In this document: positions 53,755 to 61,173 of the stretch, one piece after another
Layout: the number at the start of each line of letters is the position of its first letter
How positions within the stretch are numbered: position 1 is the first letter of the stretch
Assembly (NCBI RefSeq): GCF_003206135.1
Contig: NZ_PZJT01000002.1
Coordinates: forward strand, 326,719 to 390,718
Origin: Salinicola salarius
GTDB lineage: Bacteria > Pseudomonadota > Gammaproteobacteria > Pseudomonadales > Halomonadaceae
Length of the DNA stretch: 64,000 bases
Direction: 5' to 3'
Notes under the pieces: generated by a model
What the model was told of the DNA's origin: nothing
What the model saw: the letters and a program-made list of their open reading frames with translations, nothing else
Databases searched by the model: none
Translations under genes and position numbers: made by a program

Positions 53755-54828
53755 ATGCGTAAAGGCACTGCACTCGTCGTCGGCGCGACCGGCATCACCG
53801 GCGGCAATCTGGCAACTCATCTGGTCGCCAGCGGCTGGACCGTCTACGGCCTGTCTCGGCGCGCCACCGAGCAGAGCGGCGTGATTCCCGTCACCGCCGA
53901 CCTGCTGGACGAAGCCGCCACCAAGCAGGCGCTGGCCGGCCTGCCGATCACCCACGTCTTCTACTGCACCTGGATCCGTCGCGACAACGAGAAGGCCAAC
54001 GTCGAGGCCAACAGCGCGATGATGCGCAACCTGTTCGCCGGGCTCGACAGCGACAAGCTCGATCACGCCTCGCTGGTGACCGGCACCAAGCAGTATCTGG
54101 GCTCGTTCGAGGCCTACGGCAGCGGACGCACCGAAACCCCGTTCCGCGAATCCGAGCCGCGCGTGCCGGGCGACAACTTCTACTACGCGCTGGAAGACGT
54201 GCTCTTCGAAGCCGCCGAGCGCCACGGCTTCAACTGGAACGTGCACCGCCCGCACACCGTGATCGGCTATGCCCGCGGCAACGCCATGAACATGGGCACG
54301 ACGCTCGCCGTCTACGCCTCGATCTGCAAGGAGACCGGCCAGCCGTTCGTGTTCCCGGGCTCGCAGACCCAGTGGAACGCGCTCACCGACATGACCGACG
54401 CGCTGGTACTGGCGCGGCAGATGGAGTGGGCTGCCACCACGCCGGGCGCGGCCAACCAGGCCTTCAACACCGTCAATGGCGATGTCTTCCGCTGGCGCCG
54501 GATGTGGCGCGAGATCGGCGAGTACTTTGACCTCAAGGTTCAGGGGCCCGAAGCCTCGGACGACCCGGATACAATGCAGCCGCTGGAACAACAGATGGCC
54601 GGTGCCGAATCAACCTGGCGCGAAATTGCCGCGAAGCACGATCTGGTCGAGCCGGATGTCAGCAAACTCGCTTCTTGGTGGCACACCGATGCCGATTTGG
54701 GCCGCGATCAGGAGTGCGTCAACGACACCACCAAGTCCCGCGACTTCGGCTTCGATCACTTCCGCGAGACGCGTGGCGCCTTCTTCGACCTGTTCGATCG
54801 TCTGCGCGCCGAGAAGATCATTCCCTGA
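53755..54828 (+). CDS. SDR-family reductase of the PRISE (progesterone 5-beta-reductase/iridoid-synthase-like) type
   Basis: 357 residues, atypical extended SDR. The NADPH loop is VVGATGITGGNLATHL (~8-23). THVFYCTWIRRDNEKANVEANSAMMRNLFAGL, LVTGTKQYLGSF, PFRESEPRVPGDNFYYALEDVLFEAA and NWNVHRPHTVIGYARGNAMNMGTTLAVYA are hallmark segments, with Lys and Tyr in the K...NFYYALED pair as catalytic residues. The family reduces enones. The very strong site AAGGAGGT precedes the ATG. It is probably induced through the divergent LysR protein by a reactive enone or quinone. Confidence 0.9.
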   Translation: MRKGTALVVGATGITGGNLATHLVASGWTVYGLSRRATEQSGVIPVTADLLDEAATKQALAGLPITHVFYCTWIRRDNEKANVEANSAMMRNLFAGLDSDKLDHASLVTGTKQYLGSFEAYGSGRTETPFRESEPRVPGDNFYYALEDVLFEAAERHGFNWNVHRPHTVIGYARGNAMNMGTTLAVYASICKETGQPFVFPGSQTQWNALTDMTDALVLARQMEWAATTPGAANQAFNTVNGDVFRWRRMWREIGEYFDLKVQGPEASDDPDTMQPLEQQMAGAESTWREIAAKHDLVEPDVSKLASWWHTDADLGRDQECVNDTTKSRDFGFDHFRETRGAFFDLFDRLRAEKIIP

Positions 54829-54928
54829 TCGGTCTGGCTGATCATTTTTTGATCGACACGGATCTTCGTTGGCAGCAAGCCTTTATTGACGGCAGTCCTT
54901 ATCGACGAGTCTGTATTGACGATAGAAA

Positions 54929-54959
54929 GAAAACCGGCGCCTTTTCGGCGCCGGTTTTC
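54929..54959. terminator. Bidirectional Rho-independent terminator
   Basis: GAAAACCGGCGCC (54929) pairs with GGCGCCGGTTTTC (ending 54959) around a 5-base loop, T-rich on the exit of both strands. It sits between the convergent PRISE and inositol-monophosphatase genes. Confidence 0.85.
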
Positions 54960-54995
54960 GTCGTCATCAACGAACCCTACACGGGTCGATCGCCT

Positions 54996-55835
54996 TCACA
55001 TCAAAAACGCGAAATTGTCACGCAGCCGCTCCCAATGCGCCCGGGAGCTAGCGGCCAGCACGCTGCCTTGATGGATCGTCGGCTGGTAGGGCGTGCCGTC
55101 CAGCAGCGCTGAATAGCCGCCGGCTTCGGCGTGGATCATCAACCCCGCAGCGTGATCCCACGGCATCAGCTTGCCGGTGAGCATGAAATCGACGAAGCCG
55201 AACGCCATGGTGCGGTACTCATGGCAGGCGCAGCCGAAGGCCATCATGCGCTGGAAGTCGGGGAAGGTCGCGGAGAGCTGATACTGCTGCGCCTTGGGGA
55301 ACAGCCGGATCGAGGTGGAGCCGACCATCTCGTCGAACCTGGCGGTATCCGAGACCTGCAACTTGCGCTCGGTGCCGTCGGGGCGGCCGAACCAGGCGCC
55401 TTCGCCGTGGCGGGCGACGATCCAGTCGTCCGCCAGCGGATCGTAGAGCAGGCCGAAGATCGTCTCGCCGAAGCTGGTCGCCGCCAGAATCACCCCGAAC
55501 TGGTTCAGCCCGCGGGCGAAGTTCCAGGTGCCGTCGACCGGGTCGATGATCAGTGCCAGCTCCGCGCCGGCGATATCGTCGAGATTGGCGCTGGCATCGG
55601 CCACCGCCTCCTCGCCGATCACCGTCGCCTCCGGCATCAGCTCGCGGATCGCCGCCGTCATCATCCGCTCCGCGCCCTGGTCGGCGTCGGTCACCAGATC
55701 GTCCGGCGCGCTCTTCGAGCGGATCGCGTCTTCGGAGAGATTACGAAAGCGCGGCAGGATTTCGGTTTTGGCGGCATTGCGCACGATCTCGATCAGGCGC
55801 TGCTGTTGCTCGAGGCTGATGGCTCTGGCTGGCAT
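54996..55835 (-). CDS. Inositol monophosphatase family protein
   Basis: 279 residues. The metal motifs of the FIG superfamily are present: GEEAV (~74-78), DPVDGTWNFARGL (~98-110) and PWDHAAGLMIHAEAGG (~225-240). VTDADQGAE is the first D-x-D site. The protein dephosphorylates inositol-phosphate-like or 3'-phosphoadenosine-like substrates; which one is unclear. There are no operon partners, and the MFS gene upstream is 87 bp away on the same strand. Confidence 0.9.
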   Translation of the reverse strand: MPARAISLEQQQRLIEIVRNAAKTEILPRFRNLSEDAIRSKSAPDDLVTDADQGAERMMTAAIRELMPEATVIGEEAVADASANLDDIAGAELALIIDPVDGTWNFARGLNQFGVILAATSFGETIFGLLYDPLADDWIVARHGEGAWFGRPDGTERKLQVSDTARFDEMVGSTSIRLFPKAQQYQLSATFPDFQRMMAFGCACHEYRTMAFGFVDFMLTGKLMPWDHAAGLMIHAEAGGYSALLDGTPYQPTIHQGSVLAASSRAHWERLRDNFAFLM

Positions 55836-55921
55836 GCGAGTCTCCGGGGTCGTTGGTTGCTCTTCTAGAGTAACCGATTCCGGCGCCCGGGTTCGTCAGC
55901 CCGAATCTTCAATTCGCGCCG

Positions 55922-57157
55922 TCAATTCACACCAGAGGTCGACGCCACCTGGCGGTCGCGCCCGGCACCCAGCGCCATCACCAGCGCGCCGAGGGCAATC
56001 GCGCTCACCAGAACGCCCACCACGTTCCAGCCGCCGCTCCAGTCGTGCAGCACGCCGACCAGCAGCGGCCCCATCGCCGCCAGGGTATAGCCGATGCCCT
56101 GAGCCATTGCCGAGAGGCTGGCCGCTGTGGTCGCATCCGGCGCGCGCAGTGCCAGCAGGGTCAACGCCATGCTGAAGGTGCCGCCCTGACCCAGCCCCAG
56201 CACCACGATCCACAGCCACACGCTGCCGATCGGCGCATAGAGACAGCCCAGCAGCCCGATCAGGGTGAGCCCCATGACGCCGATTAGCACCGCCCGCTGG
56301 TCACGCATGCGGCTACCGATCAACGGCGCCAGGATCGCCGTGGTCACCTGCAGCAGGATCGACACCGATAGCGCCAGCCCCGCGGTGACTGCCGCCAGGC
56401 CGCGATCCTGCAGGATCGTCGGCAGCCAGCCGAACACGATGTACGCCAGCGACGACTGCAACCCCATGAACAGCGACACCTGCCACGCCAGCGGATCGTG
56501 ACGCAGGCGCGCCCCGCGACGGACGGGTACGCGAGCGGGTTTGGTGCCCTTGAGCTGCGGCAGCCAGAACAATGCGGCGATCACCGCCGGCAGCAGCCAG
56601 AACGCCAGCGCGCCCTGCCAGGAACTGTGAGAAGCCCCTTGGGACGCGTCTTGCCAAAGCCCGCCCAACGCCTGACGCAGCGGCTCCGTAGTGCCCGCGG
56701 CAGCAGAAGCGCCGAGGTTGAGTGCCACGGTGTAGAGCCCCGTCATGATGCTGACGCGACGGGGGAAGTCCCGCTTGACGATACCCGGCAGCAACACCCC
56801 AATGACCCCGATACAGCCCCCGGCGACAGCCGTACCCAGAAACAGCCCCGGCGTGCCGATATAGGGCCGCGCCAGCAGCGCCACCGCCAACACCACAAGC
56901 GCGGCAAAAACACTGCGCTCCGGCCCGATGCGACGCACCAGCTTGGGTGCCAGCGGCGCCGCGAGACCCAGGAACAGCACCGGCAGGGTTGTCAGAATGC
57001 CCTGCCAGCTGGGGGAGAGCGCCAGCGCCTCAGCGATGCTGCCGAGCACCGGCGACACGCTGGTCAGCGCCGGGCGAAGATTGAGCGCCACCAGCAGCAA
57101 CGCGACGAGAGTCAGAACGCCCCGGCGGGGCATCACGGAAGTCGACAAGAGAGCCAT
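55922..57157 (-). CDS. MFS transporter, CynX/NimT family
   Basis: ~411 residues from ATG 57157. The N-terminal LVALLLVALNLRPALTSVSPVLGSIAEALALSPSWQGILTTLPVLFLGLAAPLAPKL is the cyanate/2-nitroimidazole-transporter family signature. There are twelve membrane segments, with a loop DASQGASHSSWQG between the halves. The substrate is unknown; cyanate would need cyanase and none is seen. A longer open frame to 57205 or a shorter ATG 57133 is possible. It marks the left boundary of the AT-rich island. Confidence 0.85.
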   Translation of the reverse strand: MALLSTSVMPRRGVLTLVALLLVALNLRPALTSVSPVLGSIAEALALSPSWQGILTTLPVLFLGLAAPLAPKLVRRIGPERSVFAALVVLAVALLARPYIGTPGLFLGTAVAGGCIGVIGVLLPGIVKRDFPRRVSIMTGLYTVALNLGASAAAGTTEPLRQALGGLWQDASQGASHSSWQGALAFWLLPAVIAALFWLPQLKGTKPARVPVRRGARLRHDPLAWQVSLFMGLQSSLAYIVFGWLPTILQDRGLAAVTAGLALSVSILLQVTTAILAPLIGSRMRDQRAVLIGVMGLTLIGLLGCLYAPIGSVWLWIVVLGLGQGGTFSMALTLLALRAPDATTAASLSAMAQGIGYTLAAMGPLLVGVLHDWSGGWNVVGVLVSAIALGALVMALGAGRDRQVASTSGVN

Positions 57158-57320
57158 CCTTGGAGATCGAAAGGTGCTATATCGGCGGCAAAGCCAGGGA
57201 CGCAAGGGTAGCCGATCATGGCGACAACGGGGACGCTTCTACGCCAATGGTCGAGGGTGGTAGTGGTTTCGACCTCAGGAACGGGGTTGGGTGTTGTGAT
57301 GTTCTGCTAGTCTCGTGGCG

Positions 57321-57374
57321 GCAGGGGCAGGGGCAGGGGCAGGGGCAGGGGCAGGGGCAGGGGCAGGGGCAGGG
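57321..57374 (+). repeat. GCAGGG hexamer tandem array, nine perfect copies
   Basis: Nine uninterrupted GCAGGG units fill 57321-57374, and a GCGGCA relic follows. The stretch is strongly G-biased on the plus strand and non-coding. It begins right before the AT-rich island. Confidence 0.95.
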
Positions 57375-57591
57375 GCGGCACTGATGCGTTGATGCGAAGC
57401 TGAAATTGCGGGCGGCGCTATTTTAACTTCTGCTCGAAAATGAAATAGCGGTCAGGCGCTTTTGTATCGCCTTGTAACATGGTTCACTATCGGACGGGAT
57501 GGCGACTGCCAAGAATCGGATCGATCCTCGGCCGTGAGTAGGTGCTGGTCAATCGTGTCTACGCACTCTAAAAAGGAAGCTTCTGCTGCGT
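57375..57591. other. Intergenic stretch at the left island border
   Basis: No gene is seen. It contains the inverted pair CGCTATTT (57416-57423) and AAATAGCG (57443-57450), 19 bp apart. A 65-codon open frame at 57462 has no family-like composition. Base composition changes here from GC-rich host to AT-rich. Confidence 0.5.
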
Positions 57592-57756
57592 ATGGTCGAC
57601 GAGCTACGACTAAAGCGAGTGCAGCGCGTAGCTGGTGGAGCGTGGATACTGATCAGTGACAATCTGGTCTACGAGCGGGAGTTGATCAAGCCCGAGGATC
57701 TCCAGGCATGGAGTTATTGGACAGGCATGACGGAAAGCGGGACGGCTTTGAGGTAA
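57592..57756 (+). pseudogene. C-terminal relic of an S24-peptidase (phage CI/LexA-like) repressor
   Basis: The 54-codon frame reads MVDELRLKRVQRVAGG then AWILISDNLVYERELIKPED, which matches the end of S24-family phage repressors (D-G-E-L-x-V-K-R-V-Q-R...L-x-S-D-N-x-x-Y). It contains the catalytic Lys of that motif but not the Ser. The frame continues upstream for a few plausible codons (LLLR), then degrades, so only the tail survives. It marks a former prophage or mobile element immediately upstream of the Kiwa genes. Confidence 0.55.
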
Positions 57757-57828
57757 ACATTTTTTTCGGATGATTTTAACATTGAGATGCGCCTTGTAAT
57801 GACACTTTTTTAAGTTTGAGATAGGTAG

Positions 57829-58422
57829 ATGCAGCTTAAAATTCCATCAGCATTTTTGATTTTTTGTGGTTCTTATCTACCACTTAGCGTCATCCTCTTG
57901 ATTAAAGATTTTGATGAATCTGCGCTTGGGGATAATGTTTGTTGGGGATATTTTTCTGGCGTCGAAAGTTGCTATCTGCCGTTCTATAATCCGGGTTTTG
58001 GTTTTGGAATAGTCGCATTTTGCCTAGCTTGCTTATTTTTGTCTCTATTTTTGCTTAGCAGAATTAGGTGCAAGTACGAAATCAAGCTTCTTGAAATTAA
58101 GCATGTTCCTATGGATCTGATGAACTATGTGCTTCCATACTTGGTCGCATTTATATCCATAAACTACTCGGAGCCTAAAGAGTTCTTAGGCTATTTAATT
58201 TTTTTGGCATGGTTGTTTTGGATAACTTTTAAATCGGGGCGAGCTGTTTTGAATCCTGTCCTTGCTATTTTTAACTGGAAGTTTTACGAAGTTTCGTATG
58301 TTTTAAAGGAAGGTGGTTTGGAGAAGTCTGGAGTTATGCTTTCTAATCTAGAGGTGGTTTCTGGAAAATGGATTAGCCATAACAAGATACAAGATGTGAT
58401 AATAGTGCGGAGGAAGCAGTGA
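57829..58422 (+). CDS. kwaA: Kiwa anti-phage system membrane protein KwaA
   Basis: 197 residues, about four membrane helices (roughly 7-25, 58-78, 103-120 and 118-137, with PYLVAFISINY and LGYLIFLAWLFWITF). The soluble C-terminus follows NPVLAIFNWKFYEVSYVLKEGG, the part that looks most conserved with KwaA of E. coli as I remember it. It is AT-rich, unlike all housekeeping neighbours. KwaA is the membrane sensor of Kiwa, described as detecting phage attachment or injection at the inner membrane and activating KwaB. It overlaps kwaB by four bases (GTGA). Identification rests on partner, order, size and topology; the protein has few strict motifs. Confidence 0.85.
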   Translation: MQLKIPSAFLIFCGSYLPLSVILLIKDFDESALGDNVCWGYFSGVESCYLPFYNPGFGFGIVAFCLACLFLSLFLLSRIRCKYEIKLLEIKHVPMDLMNYVLPYLVAFISINYSEPKEFLGYLIFLAWLFWITFKSGRAVLNPVLAIFNWKFYEVSYVLKEGGLEKSGVMLSNLEVVSGKWISHNKIQDVIIVRRKQ

Positions 58423-59345
58423 GCGAAGATTTTGAGTCTCTAAAGGCGTTTGATGTCAACAATGCAAATGTTCACTTATGGATATTCAAAACTGGTCAGG
58501 ATGCTACTAACAAGGATCTTCCTAGATATACAGGACGCTGGATAGAAACTGGAGAAAACCTTGACCTAGGGCTTTCACAAGTTGTGCAAAGCGAAATCGA
58601 CAGAGTTTCTGAAGTTTCACCTTATGATATTCTTGCGCAAACTAATGAAAATAGTGCGCTTACTATACCTTACGAAGAGACTCACGTGGGGTTAATCATT
58701 GATGCTTGCGAGGAGCAAAATGATAAAAATAAGATTAAAAAGGTAAAGCATATCGAAAATGCGGTCTTCTATGTCGCTAAGTTCGTTAAGGATGGGAGAG
58801 CTATTTATGGAATAAAGAAAACACCCTCAGAATGGAAAAATATTAATAGGCGAAATTTCTTTTCCGTGCATTTCACTGGTGAAGAACTCGAGGTGGAAGA
58901 CTCGGATACGTTTTCTCTTCAAAAGAAGTTTGATATTTTGGTTTGTAATAACACTGTATTTGCGCTGCAAAAAAATAATTGCGAATCTATTCTTAGATAT
59001 AAGCAAGCTCATCTAGCTAACTTTAATCAGCTCAATAACGATATGAACTTCGTTGACCTTTTTAATGATGTTGGGCCAATCAAAAAATATGTGGGGAATA
59101 ATAAGATACATTTAAGGCGAGCGGCTGCTATTCAGCAAAAAGGGTATTATAAGGACTCTGGCTTTATTGAAAGCTTGATTAATAATAAGGATCGCCTCAG
59201 GCTGAACATTGAAGTTGATGATAATAACAAGATTGTTGTGACGGATGATGTTTGTAGAGATATATTTCAAGCGCTTCTTGATCATCGTCTAATTTCACAC
59301 TATCAAGATAAAGTCTACGATGTTCAGCATACTGAAGATGTGTGA
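58419..59345 (+). CDS. kwaB: Kiwa anti-phage effector KwaB (DUF4868)
   Basis: 308 residues, the KwaB size. The order of landmarks fits KwaB/DUF4868: NVHLWIFKTGQD near the start, DILAQTNENSAL (~70), FYVAKFVKDGRAIYGIKK (~120), FSLQKKFDILVCNNTVFALQK, LRRAAAIQQKGYYKDSGFIESL and the closing LLDHRLISHYQDKVYDV. In the known system KwaB is a DNA-binding effector that suppresses phage replication and late transcription. GTG start 58419 has CGGAGGA upstream and overlaps the kwaA stop. Very AT-rich and Asn/Lys-rich, so recently acquired. Confidence 0.88.
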   Translation: MSEDFESLKAFDVNNANVHLWIFKTGQDATNKDLPRYTGRWIETGENLDLGLSQVVQSEIDRVSEVSPYDILAQTNENSALTIPYEETHVGLIIDACEEQNDKNKIKKVKHIENAVFYVAKFVKDGRAIYGIKKTPSEWKNINRRNFFSVHFTGEELEVEDSDTFSLQKKFDILVCNNTVFALQKNNCESILRYKQAHLANFNQLNNDMNFVDLFNDVGPIKKYVGNNKIHLRRAAAIQQKGYYKDSGFIESLINNKDRLRLNIEVDDNNKIVVTDDVCRDIFQALLDHRLISHYQDKVYDVQHTEDV

Positions 59346-59423
59346 AAGCTGGTGCGTAACCACTTCTTCTTTACAGCACATACCCGCGATTCGCTCAACG
59401 CTTCGGTGAGCTTCGCGATGATG

Positions 59424-59457
59424 ATGCTTGGCGCCACGCTACAGTGGCGCCAAGCAT
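59424..59457 (+). terminator. 14-bp perfect hairpin after kwaB
   Basis: ATGCTTGGCGCCAC (59424-59437), loop GCTACA, GTGGCGCCAAGCAT (59444-59457), followed by TTTAG. A terminator for the Kiwa operon is likely, although the T-tract is short. Confidence 0.55.
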
Positions 59458-59564
59458 TTAGATTTCGCGAATTCGGTGACAGGCGGATGATATGCAGTTG
59501 ATGTTCGATAGCGAGCGGTGGAGCTATAAGCCGAAGTGGGCAGAAGAGTGAGTGCCGCAGCCGA

Positions 59565-59936
59565 TCAACGCACGCGTTGGAACGGTGGCGACATCGAATT
59601 TCTATCAGGCGGCGTTTCAGCGTCACAGTTGCCTCTGATACCCGCTGACGGCTGATTTGGGGAGCTGCCCGGCACAAACCTAAGCAGCCGTATTTCCTTT
59701 GCCGAGAGGATCGCGAGCCATTCTTCTTCACCGGTGTCTGAACCTAGCGCGCCGATGGCAAGCCGTGTCTCACTATCATCATCGAACCGACCCGCGGCTC
59801 GGCGGGGAGCGTGTACTACCACGTACCATTGATTTTTAAAGATGAAAGCCTGAAATCTTAGCTCGATCCGGAGCTCACCGACCGCGATACTGTTCGCCGC
59901 TTTGTGCGGCCTATCCCCGCTGATTCGGTCATACAT
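59565..59936 (-). CDS. Hypothetical protein, doubtful
   Basis: A 123-codon frame. The part VGELRIELRFQAFIFKNQWYVVVHAPRR...LAILSAKEIRLL shows protein-like hydrophobic alternation, but the rest is poor and no ribosome site is evident. No family was recognised. It could be a decayed gene inside the island rather than an expressed one. Confidence 0.3.
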   Translation of the reverse strand: MYDRISGDRPHKAANSIAVGELRIELRFQAFIFKNQWYVVVHAPRRAAGRFDDDSETRLAIGALGSDTGEEEWLAILSAKEIRLLRFVPGSSPNQPSAGIRGNCDAETPPDRNSMSPPFQRVR

Positions 59937-60083
59937 TGGGCTGTCCCGACCCGTGTGAACAAGCCGGGCGAAGGGGATGATGAGGAGCTGGTAAACCCTC
60001 TTTAGCCTTCGTGACTCAAGTCGAATCCTCTTTCATCTACTCTACTTTTATTCACCTTTGGTAGGCCTCTATCTGCCGATGTA

Positions 60084-60111
60084 TTGATTATCATCTTTAT
60101 TGTAATATAAT
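60084..60111 (+). promoter_or_regulatory. Promoter upstream of the unrecognised island gene
   Basis: TTGATT (60084-60089), 16-bp spacer, consensus TATAAT (60106-60111). It leaves a ~85-bp leader before the start at 60203. Confidence 0.7.
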
Positions 60112-60202
60112 GTTAATTTAGGTGTTGGAAGATACACATGCGCTGTGTGCATCCGTGAAAGATCGGGCCGAATCACTCGAATGAGCACTGTCTGGAGGCT
60201 AC

Positions 60203-60790
60203 ATGCCGGAAATAAACGTTTCTGATTTTTCGTACATCGTTACGTCTAACCCTCAGTTAAAAAAGGGACGGACACAGAAGCTCAAGGGTCGTGGTGAGTA
60301 CCAGCATTATCGAGATTTCTACGTATCGTTGAGGCCGGCTCTTAAAGGCCTTGTAAAAAATAAGAAATCCTTTATCGAGCTGCAGGCGATTGTTGATAGA
60401 GTTAGCGAAAAAAAACGTCCCCACTATAAAAGCTTAATAGATAAGTTTATAGGCTGGATTCAGGGGAAAAGTGTTCAGCAGTTTGATTCTCCTAAAGGCG
60501 TCTACACTTATGCTTCTACTAGGATAATTTGTAACCCAGAGTTAAATTACATTGTCGAAAACAATGCAAAGCTTATAAAGCTGCATTTGAATGGCTCTCA
60601 ATCTATGACGGTTAAAAGGGCTAATTATATTTGCTATATCATGTCCGAATCTTGCGGCTTCCCCCTTGAACAGTGCGTCGTGCTGGATCTCCACCAGAAA
60701 CGGGAGTTTAAATTCCAAGGTGGTGATGATTTTGAAGACGAGCTCTATAGAGAAATCTTACTTTTCGAAAGTAACTTCATGGCGGATTGA
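60203..60790 (+). CDS. Unrecognised island protein of 195 residues
   Basis: I do not recognise the family. It starts at ATG 60203 with CTGGAGG upstream and has its own consensus promoter. The N-half (~1-85) is Lys-rich and helical (LKKGRTQKLKGRGEYQHYRDFY...RPHYKSLIDKFIGWIQGK). The C-half is mixed (STRIICNPELNYIVENNAKLIKLHLNG) and ends with CVVLDLHQKREFKFQGGDDFEDELYREILLFES, an acidic tail. No signal peptide or membrane helix is present. AT-rich codon use places it with the Kiwa genes. A nucleic-acid-related or defence role is only suggested by location and by the basic N-half. Confidence 0.75.
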   Translation: MPEINVSDFSYIVTSNPQLKKGRTQKLKGRGEYQHYRDFYVSLRPALKGLVKNKKSFIELQAIVDRVSEKKRPHYKSLIDKFIGWIQGKSVQQFDSPKGVYTYASTRIICNPELNYIVENNAKLIKLHLNGSQSMTVKRANYICYIMSESCGFPLEQCVVLDLHQKREFKFQGGDDFEDELYREILLFESNFMAD

Positions 60791-61173
60791 GCCTTTAGGT
60801 TCGTCTCGGTAGTGACTTTAAGTCTTCGCACCCGGAACATCTTCTCGCCTCATTGTATACTTCGACGACCGATGTGCGCAGCGCAGGTGTCATGCGGCAC
60901 CGGCGCTGGGCGTACCGATCCTGACTGACGGTGCCGTGCCCCATCTTCTGATTCAGTTCGTCCACCACCCCCACCAGCTTCTTGCTGCGTTGCCCTCGGC
61001 GGTTGAGTGGGGAGAGCTGCTCGGCCAATCTCTATCAGCATCACGCTGCCTTTTATGTACCATTTTCGGCGCGTGCAGGTGTTCGGGTATCCCTCATCGG
61101 ACCATCTAGCCGTCGAACTACGCTTCATTCGCACAACTTTTGACGATGACTGTGGTACGTGTGTTAGCGAGAT
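60791..61173. other. Region between the unrecognised gene and the DUF3883 gene
   Basis: Holds the umuC relic (60861-61028, minus strand) and otherwise no recognisable gene. The 94-codon frame on the minus strand at 60850-61134 is a shadow of the relic. Confidence 0.6.
60861..61028 (-). pseudogene. umuC: C-terminal relic of umuC (DNA polymerase V subunit)
   Basis: On the minus strand the frame reads EQLSPLNRRGQRSKKLVGVV, then DELNQKMGHGTV, then RRCRMTPALRTS. This follows the tail of UmuC, where R-S-x-K-L-M-x-V-L-D-x-L-N-x-x-x-G-x-G-T is followed by x-W-x-M-x-x-x-x-L-S-P. The Trp/Ser of the end are lost and the polymerase body is absent, so only a decayed end remains. It suggests an old umuDC-bearing mobile element at this site. 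Confidence 0.55.

Larger units (their letters stand above)
59346..60083. other. Region between kwaB and the unrecognised gene
   Basis: Mostly non-coding. A 14-bp perfect hairpin (59424-59457) lies near the kwaB end. The 123-codon minus-strand frame at 59565-59936 is listed separately. Base composition returns to mid-GC between 59380 and 60000, then drops again. No transposase, integrase or tRNA remnant could be recognised. Confidence 0.5.

Noticed and set aside
57321..57374. Possible CRISPR array
   Set aside because: Units are 6 bp with no spacers and no cas genes.
57462..57659. 65-codon open frame left of the repressor relic
   Set aside because: Composition and lack of ribosome site do not support a gene; overlaps the more plausible relic frame.
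59324..59731. 135-codon minus-strand frame after kwaB
   Set aside because: Cys/Arg-rich with no protein-like pattern, overlapping the kwaB end and the hairpin.
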